Shown: positions 21,825-32,225 of the stretch, one piece after another
Numbering within the stretch: the stretch's first letter is position 1
How the letters are laid out: every line of letters starts with the position of its first letter
Assembly: GCA_010909725.1 (NCBI GenBank)
Contig: JAACMV010000015.1
Coordinates: 124,001-188,000 of the forward strand
Length of the DNA stretch: 64,000 nt
Direction of reading: 5' to 3'
DNA from: Picochlorum sp. 'celeri'
Lineage: Eukaryota > Chlorophyta > Trebouxiophyceae
Position numbers and translations under genes: made by a program
Notes under the pieces: model-generated
Told to the model about the DNA's origin: nothing
Databases searched by the model: none
Seen by the model: the letters and a program-made list of their open reading frames with translations, nothing else

Positions 21825-24743
21825 CTATGTGGTTGCGGCCATGGTGTCCATGACATACTGTGCTTGTTGCTGCAGCAACTCGGCTCTGCTCATGAGAAGC
21901 CTCCTGGCTTCTGTCACCAGCCTCTTTGCATGCAGTGCAAGGACTTTCTTCTTCCTTGGTGTCGACTTTTTATACGCGACAGAAAGTATGTCTTCTACAG
22001 TAGACGGGTCGGCTGATGCGAGAAGCTCAGGTGTTCTCAGGCCTGCTTTGAACAACAGCCTTGCAGAGTATGACTTGACACGTGGTATTTCCATGAGTTC
22101 CAGCATCTCTGGCAACACACCATGGAGGACTCTCGATTGGAATTGTCTGATGAGTATCTCTAGATCATTCCAGCCTGTTCTCGAGCAAAATGTTGCAAGC
22201 ATGCCCGCGTGCCTCGAAGCCCTATCTTGGATACCTTGCACCAAGCCTCGTGCAATACCAAACTTTTCTTCAACATGCGACAAGGGTGTTTCCTGGAGTA
22301 TATCTCGCAAGATCAAGGCGATCCAAAATCGCTTTGAAATTCGTTCCCGTGAGTCCTGAGTTTTCTTGTCATGTATCAAATTGCCTGATGTTGTCATATG
22401 TTTGCTACTCGAGTATCCCCGTGCTTTTGCAATGAGGAATCCCCTGTGAACACCAACCTTTTCACTGACGCTGACATCAATTGGAGACAGATGATTCATC
22501 ATATCAGAGAACCTGTTCCATTCTACATGTATCTCCTCATTTAACGGAACACAAATGTAGGTTAGATGGAGGTCTGAGGCGAGGACGAGAGCCTCCCGTG
22601 CTCTCGATAGATCTGAGACAATGTCCTCACAGATTTCTGGAGGCAACCCAGAGCTTGCAGCTGCAACACCGAAATGTGTGGGGACAAATATGTTGTTATT
22701 CGAATCCCACATGATATAGCGTCGATTTGGATCACCCAGCCATGTTAATGCAGCTTTCGTATGGGTCACAAGATTATCATATGGTATCATCTGTGCCAGC
22801 AAGGTTGACTTGACATATCTGTCCACATCTCCAGGTGTTGAGACTGCTTTGGATGAGATACCTTCAAGCATGGCCCTATACAAGCCCTTCTTTCCATCAT
22901 CCAAGCAACTTGTGATTGGCTCTATTGTCTGATTCATTAAATCGTATAATCTGGAGTCTGAAATTCCTTTGTTCGACAGTAAGAATGATTCACCCAGCGT
23001 GTCAAGGCCAGCTCTACCAGCCCTCCCTGCCATTTGTTTGTATTTCGACGGGTTCAGAAGATTCTCAGGCTTGCCAACATATGGGTGACGGAAAATGACT
23101 CGCCGCGCAGGAAGATTGACACCAGCTGCCAACGTGGAAGTCGCACATAGGACAGACACTGATCCTGATTTGAATGCAGCCTCCACAAGCTCTCGCTCCT
23201 CAGAATCCAATCCGGCATGATGCCAACCAAACCCCTTTCCTAACAATCCCCTCAGAGTATTATTCTGCGAATCTTCCTTCACTCCCGGGCTATTCTGATG
23301 ATGCTCTATGGCTTCGGAGATGATCTGGCGAGAAGGTACATCTCCATCAAGAAACTCATATGTTCCAACATGCGGTAACCGGTCGGAAGACATGGATTGT
23401 TGATCCAAAGATTCGGGAATAGAGTTTAACTTTCGCGCCAAGTATTCTGCTGTTCGCTCACAACTTCTTCTTGAGCAGCAAAAGACGATCACAGAATGGC
23501 TGCATTGAATGCTTTCCTTCACGAGAGCGACAAGGACATTCGACTCTGACATGCCCCCTTCATACTTGAGCTTTCGAACCAGCCTTCCATCTGGCGAGGT
23601 TACCATATCACCCTTGACGAGGTATTCGTGGAGTGGAACAGGTCTGTACTCAGTCTGAAATAAAATGGCACCCAACCACGTTGCCACGATGTGCACATTG
23701 GAAATGGTTGCACTCATCCCAATAATCTGCAGGGCACAGTTTCCAGACGATAGATACCTCAGCTTTGTCAGCATGAGTTCCAATAAGTATCCTCTATCAG
23801 AATCTCCAACCATGTGCAGCTCGTCGACGCAGACAGTGGATATGTTCTTCGCTACAGTTCCCTCTTCCATCCACTGATTCACCAGTATGTTGGCCTTTTC
23901 AATTGTACAGACAATAATCCCTGCCTGAGAAGGAATGTCAATCGAGGTATGCAGACTCCCATAAAACTCGACTACTTTTTTAACTTTCCCCTTCTTTCTG
24001 ACGTCTTCATTCCGACCCATCATATCAAAAATCTTTTTATACCGAGCCGACTTCTCTGCACATATTGACACAAACGGGAGGACAAGCATTGCTGGCCGAC
24101 CAGTTTTCATCAGTCTTCGTAGCATCAGCACCTCGGCCACCATACTCTTGCCTCCAGATGTTGGCGCACAGTACACCAAATTTTCACCCCTGTCCAATAC
24201 ACCAGGAGAAGAAAGGCATTCAGCCTGCCAAGGATACAGTGCCTGTGGCACATCCGCTGCTTTGAGAGCAGAGGTCATATCTTCGTCATCTATATACCAG
24301 GCCACATCTCTTGAGAGTCCATTCGAATCCATAGTCTTCCCATCGCTATGACGAGACCCGTCATTTCTGCTGTGCCCACTACTGCCCCCACCACCAAATG
24401 ACAACTGCCTCTTTGTGTCACATACCTCCTCCAAGCACTCGCCACGCCTCTCTATATCACAAATCTTCTCCAGCTCGACTGTATTGGGAGTATCATTCTG
24501 GCACCACTGCTTCGCGTTGCCCTCTGTTTGGTTGCCTGGCAGATTCATGAACAATGCCAACCTGCTCTGGACACCAGAAATCCACGAGGATCGCCGTTCT
24601 TCCATCTTCTTCTCACCGCCATCATCTCCTAATCCCATAGATTTAAATCTCTTCACACCCCCATTCCCACCAGCATACTCGGTTGATCCCACCGCATGGT
24701 CGTCCTGCATTGCTCCTTCTTCTTCCTGGAATGTGCTTGCCAT
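21825..24743 (-). CDS. HELQ: HELQ/Hel308-type superfamily 2 DNA helicase
   Basis: From the first ATG (24743) the protein has 972 residues in one exon. After about 150 polar residues come the helicase motifs: Walker A APTSGGKS, VLPFVSICAEK, TIEKAN, DELH box VDELHMVGDSDRGYLLE, motif III MSATISN, and motif VI QMAGRAGRAG. The C-terminal part has the winged-helix, ratchet and helix-hairpin-helix regions (MEIPRVKSYSARLLFKAGLRTPELL) and ends in a helix like that of HELQ (LLMSRAELLQQQAQ). No DNA polymerase domain follows, which argues for HELQ rather than polymerase theta, although the helicase halves of the two are close relatives. It unwinds DNA at stalled forks and in crosslink repair. It converges on the peroxiredoxin gene, 41 bp apart. 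Confidence 0.88.
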   Translation of the reverse strand: MASTFQEEEGAMQDDHAVGSTEYAGGNGGVKRFKSMGLGDDGGEKKMEERRSSWISGVQSRLALFMNLPGNQTEGNAKQWCQNDTPNTVELEKICDIERRGECLEEVCDTKRQLSFGGGGSSGHSRNDGSRHSDGKTMDSNGLSRDVAWYIDDEDMTSALKAADVPQALYPWQAECLSSPGVLDRGENLVYCAPTSGGKSMVAEVLMLRRLMKTGRPAMLVLPFVSICAEKSARYKKIFDMMGRNEDVRKKGKVKKVVEFYGSLHTSIDIPSQAGIIVCTIEKANILVNQWMEEGTVAKNISTVCVDELHMVGDSDRGYLLELMLTKLRYLSSGNCALQIIGMSATISNVHIVATWLGAILFQTEYRPVPLHEYLVKGDMVTSPDGRLVRKLKYEGGMSESNVLVALVKESIQCSHSVIVFCCSRRSCERTAEYLARKLNSIPESLDQQSMSSDRLPHVGTYEFLDGDVPSRQIISEAIEHHQNSPGVKEDSQNNTLRGLLGKGFGWHHAGLDSEERELVEAAFKSGSVSVLCATSTLAAGVNLPARRVIFRHPYVGKPENLLNPSKYKQMAGRAGRAGLDTLGESFLLSNKGISDSRLYDLMNQTIEPITSCLDDGKKGLYRAMLEGISSKAVSTPGDVDRYVKSTLLAQMIPYDNLVTHTKAALTWLGDPNRRYIMWDSNNNIFVPTHFGVAAASSGLPPEICEDIVSDLSRAREALVLASDLHLTYICVPLNEEIHVEWNRFSDMMNHLSPIDVSVSEKVGVHRGFLIAKARGYSSSKHMTTSGNLIHDKKTQDSRERISKRFWIALILRDILQETPLSHVEEKFGIARGLVQGIQDRASRHAGMLATFCSRTGWNDLEILIRQFQSRVLHGVLPEMLELMEIPRVKSYSARLLFKAGLRTPELLASADPSTVEDILSVAYKKSTPRKKKVLALHAKRLVTEARRLLMSRAELLQQQAQYVMDTMAATT

Positions 24744-25168
24744 CGACTCAACAGACACACAAATGAAATCCCATGTAAATATACCCTTCAAATGATGTAA
24801 TCCATCATTATTCCAATATTTCTTTGTACATCAACCCCTCATATGCACACAAAGGCGTGGCAGTTGCGAGGTTGTTCGTTCATTGTTGTTGACCCTCTGA
24901 ACGTTTCCTTCTCGCACATAACACATCATTCCATGCTTAGTATCGTGAGTTTTATTAATTTATAATTAAAATACTCTTATTCCGAGCGAATATTGCACCG
25001 AGTCCAAATTCAAAACGTCGTTTACTCTGTAAATAGAGAATATAAAAAAACACAACCAAATTTGGCACCCCGGGATGCAAGCCTGATGCCGCGTTTGCGC
25101 TCATGCATGAACATTATGTATCAAAATAATCTACATTACTATGTAGTAATGATTATAAAGGGCGATGG
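24744..25168. other. Divergent promoter region
   Basis: AT-rich spacer between the HELQ gene (minus) and a membrane-protein gene (plus). No coding frame or RNA gene is apparent. Confidence 0.45.
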
Positions 25169-25948
25169 ATGGCCAATAGTACGCTGACAATGAGAGACAT
25201 CAAAAAGAAGAAGAAGAAAAAGACAACCAAGTCTTCTTCTTCTTCCTTGTCTGCAGAGAAAAAGAACACGCATGACGCATTCAAGCGGCATCCGAATGCA
25301 CGTATAGCCTTTATTCTCGTCTCAATCATCTTTACAGCATGGTGGCTCGGCCTTGGCCTGGGAATGTTGCAGTACTCCCAACAAGAAGGATCTGCTGCCA
25401 AAAAGGGCACCCGGCTCATCTTCATGAGACGATTTGACCATGTCTTTGCGCGCATTGGAGCTTTATTTGTTGGAATTGTCTGGATGATACGCCTTGTTAT
25501 CAAATCACTCATCCATATCAGAACGAGTGCGTTTTCAAGTCTGTCTCCAACACGCATCATCCATGAGGAACACGTGTGGATTCCAGCAGCTCTCTATGGA
25601 CTCCAGGGTTTTATCAGAGCATGGTTCTATCGACTTCATTCAACTTTAGAAGAGCATATTATGTCTGATCATGTTGTGCTAGCATCCTGTGTCGTAGCTG
25701 GTTTGATGTGTGAAATTGTGATTGTGCTTGTCAGCAGGGCAGTCATCAAGCACACAAGACTCACCATGGCATTAAAACTGCTCGCTGCCATCACCATCAT
25801 GGTGTCAGTATTACTCTGCATCGAAGTGTACTACACAGCAAAGTATCATCATACTCCCAAGGAAACCCTCGTCGCTGCTCTGCTAGGATTCCTGTGTTTC
25901 CAGGCCCCCATGATGGGTCTGTTCAAAAGTGTTACAATGCTCGGATGA
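25169..25948 (+). CDS. Polytopic membrane protein, unknown family
   Basis: A 259-residue single exon starting at an ATG. The first 40 residues hold a poly-Lys run followed by poly-Ser, both cytosolic in character. About five or six hydrophobic segments follow, near residues 47-68, 92-112, 135-152, 170-190, 198-218 and 235-255. Charged loops contain RIIHEEHVWIPAALYGLQ. I recognise no family and no catalytic pattern. It is followed 249 bp later by the sugar-phosphate translocator gene on the same strand. Confidence 0.6.
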   Translation: MANSTLTMRDIKKKKKKKTTKSSSSSLSAEKKNTHDAFKRHPNARIAFILVSIIFTAWWLGLGLGMLQYSQQEGSAAKKGTRLIFMRRFDHVFARIGALFVGIVWMIRLVIKSLIHIRTSAFSSLSPTRIIHEEHVWIPAALYGLQGFIRAWFYRLHSTLEEHIMSDHVVLASCVVAGLMCEIVIVLVSRAVIKHTRLTMALKLLAAITIMVSVLLCIEVYYTAKYHHTPKETLVAALLGFLCFQAPMMGLFKSVTMLG

Positions 25949-26197
25949 TTCATGATGATAACAATACAACAGCAGAGTGACCGTACCACTGATGCATTAC
26001 ATGAATGATTTATGATACATAGAGAAGGAGGAGAAGAAGAAGAATAACAAACGCAGTGATCATTGAAGAGAAGAAAAGAGGCGACGTTGTTGTTGTCATC
26101 GAGAAGAGAGTTTTCAAGCCGGTCAGTTCATCGATCGGTCGCTCACGCTCGAGTGTCTGTGAAATCTTTTCATAAGGATAACAAGTATTATGAAAAT

Positions 26198-27274
26198 ATG
26201 AGTATATCACGGCAGGATTCTTCTCGGTCTCACTTGTTGGATGGAGACAAACCGAGGGACGTTCCCTCGACTGACGGGACCCCTCGATTCACGACAACAC
26301 CGAAGACTCCAAAGACTCCAAAGACCCCTCGCCACACATTCACAGTGTTTGGAATGTCGAGGCTGGCGGTTGCCTGCGTGTCCAGTCTTCTCTGGATGTG
26401 TTTTAGTGGGGGCCTGATCATGCTGAACAAGGATTTGTTATCGCACGGATTTCCATATCCCATGGCCCTCTCTGGTCTCGGTATGATATTTTCTGGTGTG
26501 GCAAGTCAGATTGTATGCTGGCAGTACGGCATCGTGGATCAGGGTAAGATTGTGTCCAAGGAGTTTTATTTGAAAAATATCATGCCTGTTGGATTCCTGG
26601 GAGCCATGACGCTGTGGCTGGGCAACCTTGTATACCTCTACCTGTCGGTTTCTTTAATTCAAATGCTAAAGTGTATGACACCCGTGATCACAATGATTGC
26701 ATTGTTTCTTTCCGGATTAGAATCTCCGACCCAAAAGATGATTATTTCAGTCATTCTGATAGCCTTGGGGACTGCTGTGGCATCCATTGGAGCGATTGAT
26801 GCATCCATTATTGGTCTCATCATCATGTTTGGGGCAGAATGTTCCGAAGCTGTTCGGCTGGTGATGACCCAATATCTTTTGACTGGGAGGAAGTTCCATC
26901 CCTTTGAGGGCCTCATGTACCTTGCACCAGCAACAGCTTTTTGGCTTGCCATCGGGAGTGCCATGACAGAGGTTCCCAAAATGGTGGAAAATAACGTTTT
27001 GACTGTGATTTTATCCCACAAATTAAAGTTTCTAGCAGCAGCAGCGATGGGATTTGGAGTCAACCTCTTGGCATATATTGTCATTCAGTCAGCATCATCA
27101 CTGACGCTCAAAGTGATTGGTACCGTCAAGAATGCCATTGTCGTCATCCTTGGGGTTGTGTTGCTTCGTGAGAGTATATCTACGGTTCAAATATTCGGAT
27201 ACGGTGTGTCAATTGCGGCCTTCTATTGGTATCAACAGATCAAGGCTTCGCAGATCAAGGCAGAATCCAGCTAG
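26198..27274 (+). CDS. Triose-phosphate/nucleotide-sugar translocator family protein (DMT superfamily)
   Basis: The open frame upstream begins with TTG; the first ATG is 26198, giving 358 residues. A cytosolic N-terminus with a run of TPKTPKTPK precedes ten hydrophobic segments. Family landmarks are LNKDLLSHGFPYPMALS, YLYLSVSLIQMLKCMTPV, and SSLTLKVIGTVKNAIVV near the end. The sequence is closest in style to the plant At3g14410-like subgroup of the TPT/NST family, whose members sit in Golgi or other endomembranes and exchange nucleotide sugars or sugar phosphates with phosphate. The exact substrate cannot be read from the sequence. Confidence 0.88.
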   Translation: MSISRQDSSRSHLLDGDKPRDVPSTDGTPRFTTTPKTPKTPKTPRHTFTVFGMSRLAVACVSSLLWMCFSGGLIMLNKDLLSHGFPYPMALSGLGMIFSGVASQIVCWQYGIVDQGKIVSKEFYLKNIMPVGFLGAMTLWLGNLVYLYLSVSLIQMLKCMTPVITMIALFLSGLESPTQKMIISVILIALGTAVASIGAIDASIIGLIIMFGAECSEAVRLVMTQYLLTGRKFHPFEGLMYLAPATAFWLAIGSAMTEVPKMVENNVLTVILSHKLKFLAAAAMGFGVNLLAYIVIQSASSLTLKVIGTVKNAIVVILGVVLLRESISTVQIFGYGVSIAAFYWYQQIKASQIKAESS

Positions 27275-27376
27275 TAGTAATTCCATTACCCATATGGGTG
27301 CATGGTCATGTATATATCTATCTATCTATCATTGTTTATACACACACATTATGTTACTATTATAGAAAACTGAAAT

Positions 27377-27820
27377 TTAGAAAACAATCTTATGCTGAGT
27401 ATCATGACTGCTACTGTGAGGTTGCCACACACATGCCGGTAACCCTCCCTCAACTACCTGACAATTGCCCAGCATTGAAATTCCTCGTCTCGACTCACCT
27501 CCTTTGGATTTGGCCTTTGTGTTCCCCTCACCACTCGTGAAGAACTCAAAGACTGAGACGACCGGCTGCTGCTCTTGCTGCTCCTCTACCTTGGCCGTCG
27601 AAGACCCACCACTCTGCTGACAGCAAGAACCTTTTGTATGTGCAGATGAACCCTCCGTTTTCTCCGCAGCATTCCTTTCAGAACTATTTCTACAAACATA
27701 ATTGTATTAATGGGTAGTTACTCATTCTCATCGCGTTCATGGTACGTCACAGACGAAAGAAACATGTCGCACACACCCCTGGTCGTCCCCTTGCTTCTTC
27801 TTCTTTCCCCACGCAAACAT
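27377..27820 (-). CDS. Small hydrophilic protein, two predicted exons
   Basis: Exon 1, 27820-27777, encodes MFAWGKKKKQGDDQ and joins in phase over an 87-nt intron (GTGTGT..TTGTAG) to an open frame 27689-27377. Together they give about 118 residues: Lys-rich start, then Ser/Gln/Glu-rich, then SVFEFFTSGEG. A second intron is possible, since a strong donor (GAG-GTGAGT) follows the Lys-rich segment KAKSKG; if used, the C-terminus changes. The family is not recognised. The gene lies 60 bp downstream of the AUH-type gene on the same strand. Support is the phase-matched splice junction and the strong composition bias only. Confidence 0.4.
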
Positions 27821-27879
27821 GACGCAATTCTCTATTTAATATACAGTATATATTACTTTTATGAAATAAAAATAAGCGA

Positions 27880-28911
27880 TTATTCTCCTTTAAAGTATGG
27901 GTGCCTCTTCTCGGCAAAAGCATGGAATCCTTCATCTCTGTCCCTGCTATGCTTGATGCTCTCATAACACGCTTCTTCAATCTTGAGGGCTGTGGAGAGT
28001 TCTGTTTCTGACCCCAGGTTGATGGCTAATTTGATGGCACGGAGAGCTAATGGGGCAGAGGAGCTGATCTGTCTGGCAATACTCAATGCCTCCATCATCA
28101 CCTGGTCGTCTTCCTGACATTCATCATCACCATGCACGTCCGTCGTCTTTGTGCTTTGTTTATTGCTTAAATCTTCTTTCATATCATCTGGACGCACCTC
28201 CACGTCCAATAGGCCAATCTCCTTGGCTTCTGAAGCACACACACCCCTTCCAGACAAGACCATGAGCTTTGCTCGTGACCGACCTATAAGCCTCGACAGC
28301 CTCTGCGTCCCTCCACAATTCGGTATCAATCCTAATCGAGCCTCTGGAAAGGCAAATTTCGCATTCTGGCCCCCGATCCTCAAATCACACGCCAACGCAA
28401 GCTCTACTCCAGACCCCAGAGCATACCCATCAATCGCTGCAATGGTTGGCATGGGAAGGCTCTCAAGCGTCGTAATAGCACTCCGTAAATCTCTGGTATA
28501 CTCATCGTACTCCCTCATTGTCATGTTCTCTCTCTCATTGAAATCAATCCCTGGGCAAAATACCCCATTCACACAGGAGCGCACCACCACACACCCTGTC
28601 GACACACTCTCGCTTGCCAAGTGATCCAAGCACTCCCGCAACTCCCGAAGCATCTGCTTCCCTATACTATTCCTCTCCTCGGGGCGATTCAGTGTCAGAA
28701 GGAAAATCCCTTCATTCTCCTGACCAAGAGGTTCCAGTTGACTGTGCAAGTTTGGTGCCGGATTGGGCAGTGTCGAGTACGCCATCCGAGATATCATACC
28801 CGATATCAATCCATTGGTATCGCTGCAAGGGTCCAAACCCTTGTTATACGTGCCAGCAACAGCTGTCCTGACCTGTTCCACGAGACTCTTTGGAAATGTC
28901 GAGAGCCTCAT
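27880..28911 (-). CDS. Enoyl-CoA hydratase/isomerase, AUH-type (3-methylglutaconyl-CoA hydratase)
   Basis: From ATG 28911 the protein has 343 residues. An N-terminal Arg/Ser-containing presequence of about 45 residues suggests mitochondria. The crotonase fold is clear: LLTLNRPEERNSIGKQM, VVVRSCVNGVFCPGIDFNER (oxyanion hole region), AIDGYALGSGVELALACDLRI, and LIPNCGGTQRLSRLIG. The end, EEACYESIKHSRDRDEGFHAFAEKRHPYFKGE, matches AUH closely. AUH hydrates 3-methylglutaconyl-CoA in leucine breakdown. An acidic loop of about 30 residues (KQSTKTTDVHGDDECQEDD) is inserted before the last domain. Confidence 0.88.
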   Translation of the reverse strand: MRLSTFPKSLVEQVRTAVAGTYNKGLDPCSDTNGLISGMISRMAYSTLPNPAPNLHSQLEPLGQENEGIFLLTLNRPEERNSIGKQMLRELRECLDHLASESVSTGCVVVRSCVNGVFCPGIDFNERENMTMREYDEYTRDLRSAITTLESLPMPTIAAIDGYALGSGVELALACDLRIGGQNAKFAFPEARLGLIPNCGGTQRLSRLIGRSRAKLMVLSGRGVCASEAKEIGLLDVEVRPDDMKEDLSNKQSTKTTDVHGDDECQEDDQVMMEALSIARQISSSAPLALRAIKLAINLGSETELSTALKIEEACYESIKHSRDRDEGFHAFAEKRHPYFKGE

Positions 28912-29365
28912 CACGTACGTCTCTTGGCGCTGTCCTCCACTGGATACTACAACTATACATATATTTATGATAAATCCAGGGCTCTCTATGGACGCTCCTA
29001 TATTGGATCAGACGAACAATGGTAGTCGAACGATTGCTTTTGGACCAAAGCAAGCCTCCCATTGAACAGTTTATTTGATGGGACATGAAATACCGTATTG
29101 CTCGTGTGATGGTTCTTTCGCGCATCGTACGAATCTCATCGTCTACCTCGACACCGTACCAGTTCTATACATAGTTGAATCATCAGGTATGTTTTGGATA
29201 GGGTGATTGCTTTGGATATGGTTTTTATTCGACCGAGCACGGTCAGGGATCGAATTCCACGACTGAACCGTGTCTGCGATCTTTCCTTCTTTCATACATC
29301 CTATTGGCCCGATTACTCACAAAATGTGTTCTTCATATAGGAAATAATCAGTATTTGGGTGTCTC
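28912..29365. other. Divergent promoter region
   Basis: Spacer between the AUH-type gene (minus) and the PhoD-like gene (plus). No supported gene. Short frames on both strands lack motifs. Confidence 0.45.
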
Positions 29366-31117
29366 ATGGGAGAATATACAAAGGATACGGCTGGTCCGTT
29401 TCTCAAGTTTACAAACTGCCTTCCCAAAGCCACGTCAGGGGGTGGTGATGGTGGGCACGGTGGGGTGGACTATGAATGGTCTGGTTCAGTCTTATATTTG
29501 ACAAAGGGAGAGGAGCCTTCTATGGTGTTGCGGGACGTGGATGGTCCTGACGAGCCAGGGAAAGGGAAGGATGGAACGATTCGTGTGGGGGCTCCCACAC
29601 GGCTGGATACGGTGCTTGGGTGGTCTTTTTGGAGGTTTGATTTTACGCGCATGCTGTCTGAGAGGCAAAGAGCGGTGCAGTATGTGGTGACGACGGAGAA
29701 GGGGGCATCATCGTCTGCAACGTTTTGGTTGCAGGCAAAAGGGCAGCCTTTCCATTGGGGGTATACAAGTTGCAATGGGATCAGTGGGAGTATTGCACAG
29801 GATCATTACTCTCGGGAGGATCCAACGTATTTATGGAGAGACATGTTGCAGGTGCATGATGCGTTTCCATTGCATGCATTGGTTGGAGGAGGAGATCAGG
29901 TGTACTCTGACCCTGTGTGGAAAGTAGACTTGTTTGAAGAGTGGGGTGAAATGCCTCGACTTTCAGATAAGATTGATGCAAAATGGACGAGTGCGCATGA
30001 AGACGCTGCGACTGAATTTTATCTGAAGAATTACTTGGAATCGTTCACGATGGAACATGTGTCTACAGCATATGCATCCATTCCTGGAATTATGATTTGG
30101 GATGATCATGACATTTGGGATGGGTTTGGATCATATAGCCCAAAGTTGCAGAATTGTGAATTCTTCCAGGGACTGTTCAAGGTTGCAAAGAGATTCTATC
30201 TCTTGTTTCAGTTGCAAGCAACGGAAGAGTTTGCTCGAAAGTCTGGGGAATTTCTAGAGGAGGCTGAGGGATTTCATAGCGTGAAATTTATGGGTCCCCA
30301 GATTGCTTTATTATGCATGGATATGAGGTCGAAGAGATCAAAGGAAAAGATTTTACCGGATAAGACGTATGGGTTGATTGAAAAGGCATTGGACTCCATG
30401 CCAGATGATGTAGAGCATATGGTGGCATTGAGCGGTGTCCCGGTGGTGTTCCCCAGTATCCCACTGAGTGAGAGTATCCTGACCGGAATGAAGGCGCTGT
30501 TTAAGAAAAGTTCGTGCCTTCGAGCCATGGGAAAATCGGCTGGCATCTTGGACAGGTTTGAGCAACCTGAGATTCTGGATGATTTACTGGATGGATGGGC
30601 TGCCTCTGTGCATGCACTTGAGAAACAAAAGTTTGTACAGTTGCTTCAAAAGGCTGCAGCGAAGAAGCAGTATCGAGTCACCATTCTCTCTGGCGATGCC
30701 CATGTGGGAGGCTTTGGTGAAGTGTACTCGAGAGCAAAGCCACGTCCTCAGAAGGAAAAGGATCCATTGTTCATGTATCAAGTTATCTGCTCTGCCATCA
30801 TGAACTCACCTCCTCCCTCTGGTGTTGTGTCGACGTTGACGCGTACAAACTTTTCCAAAGTAATTGATGCCAAGAGTAAGCAGAAGATGATGAAGGCGTT
30901 TGGTCAGTATCACAACCCAACAGAGAAGCTCCTTGCGCAAAGAAATTGGTGTGATGTTGCCATGTATATGCCGCCATATGCGCCTCCTGCCAATCCAAAA
31001 GACCCGTACTTTGGTGGACTTCGTTTCTCGTTGCGTTCTGAAGTGCCTCATGCAAAGAAGGGGTATGCCGAAGAGGTGTATAATATTGTCACACCTCGAT
31101 TTCCAAAGGCTACATGA
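29366..31117 (+). CDS. PhoD-like metallophosphatase
   Basis: A 583-residue single exon. The catalytic region shows SCNG..GSIAQ, the acidic ALVGGGDQVYSDPV (metal-binding Asp), and IPGIMIWDDHDIWDGFGSY, the strongly conserved motif of the eukaryotic PhoD-like branch found in plants and fungi, followed by RVTILSGDAHVGGFGE, the second metal-binding His cluster. There is no signal peptide, so it is probably cytosolic, unlike bacterial PhoD. These enzymes are phosphodiesterases or monoesterases; the plant branch has no settled substrate. The N-terminus is short, so a small upstream exon is not excluded. Confidence 0.85.
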   Translation: MGEYTKDTAGPFLKFTNCLPKATSGGGDGGHGGVDYEWSGSVLYLTKGEEPSMVLRDVDGPDEPGKGKDGTIRVGAPTRLDTVLGWSFWRFDFTRMLSERQRAVQYVVTTEKGASSSATFWLQAKGQPFHWGYTSCNGISGSIAQDHYSREDPTYLWRDMLQVHDAFPLHALVGGGDQVYSDPVWKVDLFEEWGEMPRLSDKIDAKWTSAHEDAATEFYLKNYLESFTMEHVSTAYASIPGIMIWDDHDIWDGFGSYSPKLQNCEFFQGLFKVAKRFYLLFQLQATEEFARKSGEFLEEAEGFHSVKFMGPQIALLCMDMRSKRSKEKILPDKTYGLIEKALDSMPDDVEHMVALSGVPVVFPSIPLSESILTGMKALFKKSSCLRAMGKSAGILDRFEQPEILDDLLDGWAASVHALEKQKFVQLLQKAAAKKQYRVTILSGDAHVGGFGEVYSRAKPRPQKEKDPLFMYQVICSAIMNSPPPSGVVSTLTRTNFSKVIDAKSKQKMMKAFGQYHNPTEKLLAQRNWCDVAMYMPPYAPPANPKDPYFGGLRFSLRSEVPHAKKGYAEEVYNIVTPRFPKAT

Positions 31118-31246
31118 ATAAAAACAGACATTGGTGTGCGCTCTTACACAAACTTGTTATTATGAAACCCAATCACTCGCATATATGAGCATTAATCTTG
31201 CTGCTATGTTTAAACTTCTTGTTGTATCGTGATCCTGCATCATCTT

Positions 31247-32131
31247 CTACTCATCACCTTGTAATGGATTCTGCGATGCTGGAGGACCGAGAGGGCCCTT
31301 CTCCTTCTTTGCTGGCTGCGTTGTTTCTTCCACCCACGTGTCCTTTTCATCCCTCATGCCTGCAAAAATGAGGAAGAGCAGCGTGGCAATAGACTTGATG
31401 ACTGCACCAGCAACTGTAACACGAGCTCTTGTCTTGAACGTTTCACTATCTATGTTGAGTTGGTTCAGACTGAGGAATGTATTCGCACAGACCATGGCCT
31501 GCATCGCTGCAATGGCTCCCAAGCCAATTAATCCTGGCCTAAATCGAGATACATTTCCAGTAGCCATGGTACCTATGGCCGCAAGCACAAAGCCCAGATT
31601 ATAAAACGTAATCCACCAGGTGTATCCAAAGAAATGATCACAGGAGATTGGTGCATTGTATCCTGCCAGTCCCCCCACGCTTTGGACATTTGTGCCTCCG
31701 CATGATGCCTGCATGGCTGACGTTCCACTCAAGAGGAGAACCCATGCCATGAGATCAAGACATATTGATCCCCAAGCCCCTGTCGTCGCGACAAATGTTT
31801 TCGCATTCTTCATTTTGAAGGAACGAGGTCTCTAGATGGTATAAACCGAACGTCGATACGATGTAAATATCCGTCTGACGCAGCAGCAGGCAGAAGTCTC
31901 GTCGCTCACCTTGCTGTGTGTCTCTGACTGCAGTAATATTCGTCTGCTGGTGCTGTTCGTATGACGACGAATGCCTGTTTTGAATTTCTCCAAAGTGAAA
32001 TCAAGTGAGTTTTGCTCTGTAGCATTCTGCGGGAATGACTCTCTGCCCAATGCCATTCCATAGGATTGTGAGACTTTTTTCTTGGGGAGTTTCTTGGATG
32101 CATCGATGTGGGTCATCATCATCATCATCAT
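31247..32131 (-). CDS. Four-TM protein A of a three-gene paralogous cluster
   Basis: The four-TM part starts at ATG 31813 (188 residues). An upstream open frame 32131-31910 (74 codons, starting with six ATGs) joins it in phase over a 78-nt intron with a strong donor (AAG-GTGAGC) and CTAG acceptor, giving about 268 residues; this first exon is a prediction. The membrane part has hydrophobic segments near its start, centre and end, a short Cys-containing loop (ASCGG), the motif YTWWITFYNLGF, FRPGLIGL, and RARVTVAGAVIKSI...GMRDE. The same motifs recur in the two neighbouring genes. The tail is polar. No known family is recognised. Confidence 0.65.
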
Positions 32132-32225
32132 AGTAGCTGTATTCTACTGTGACAGGCATTCGTCAGTCTTCAAGACATTGTATTACACTCCATCGAACGG
32201 TATATATACATGTACATAGTTGCCG

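Noticed and set aside
21829..24795. Several plus-strand frames over HELQ
   Set aside because: Antisense to a complete helicase with all motifs.
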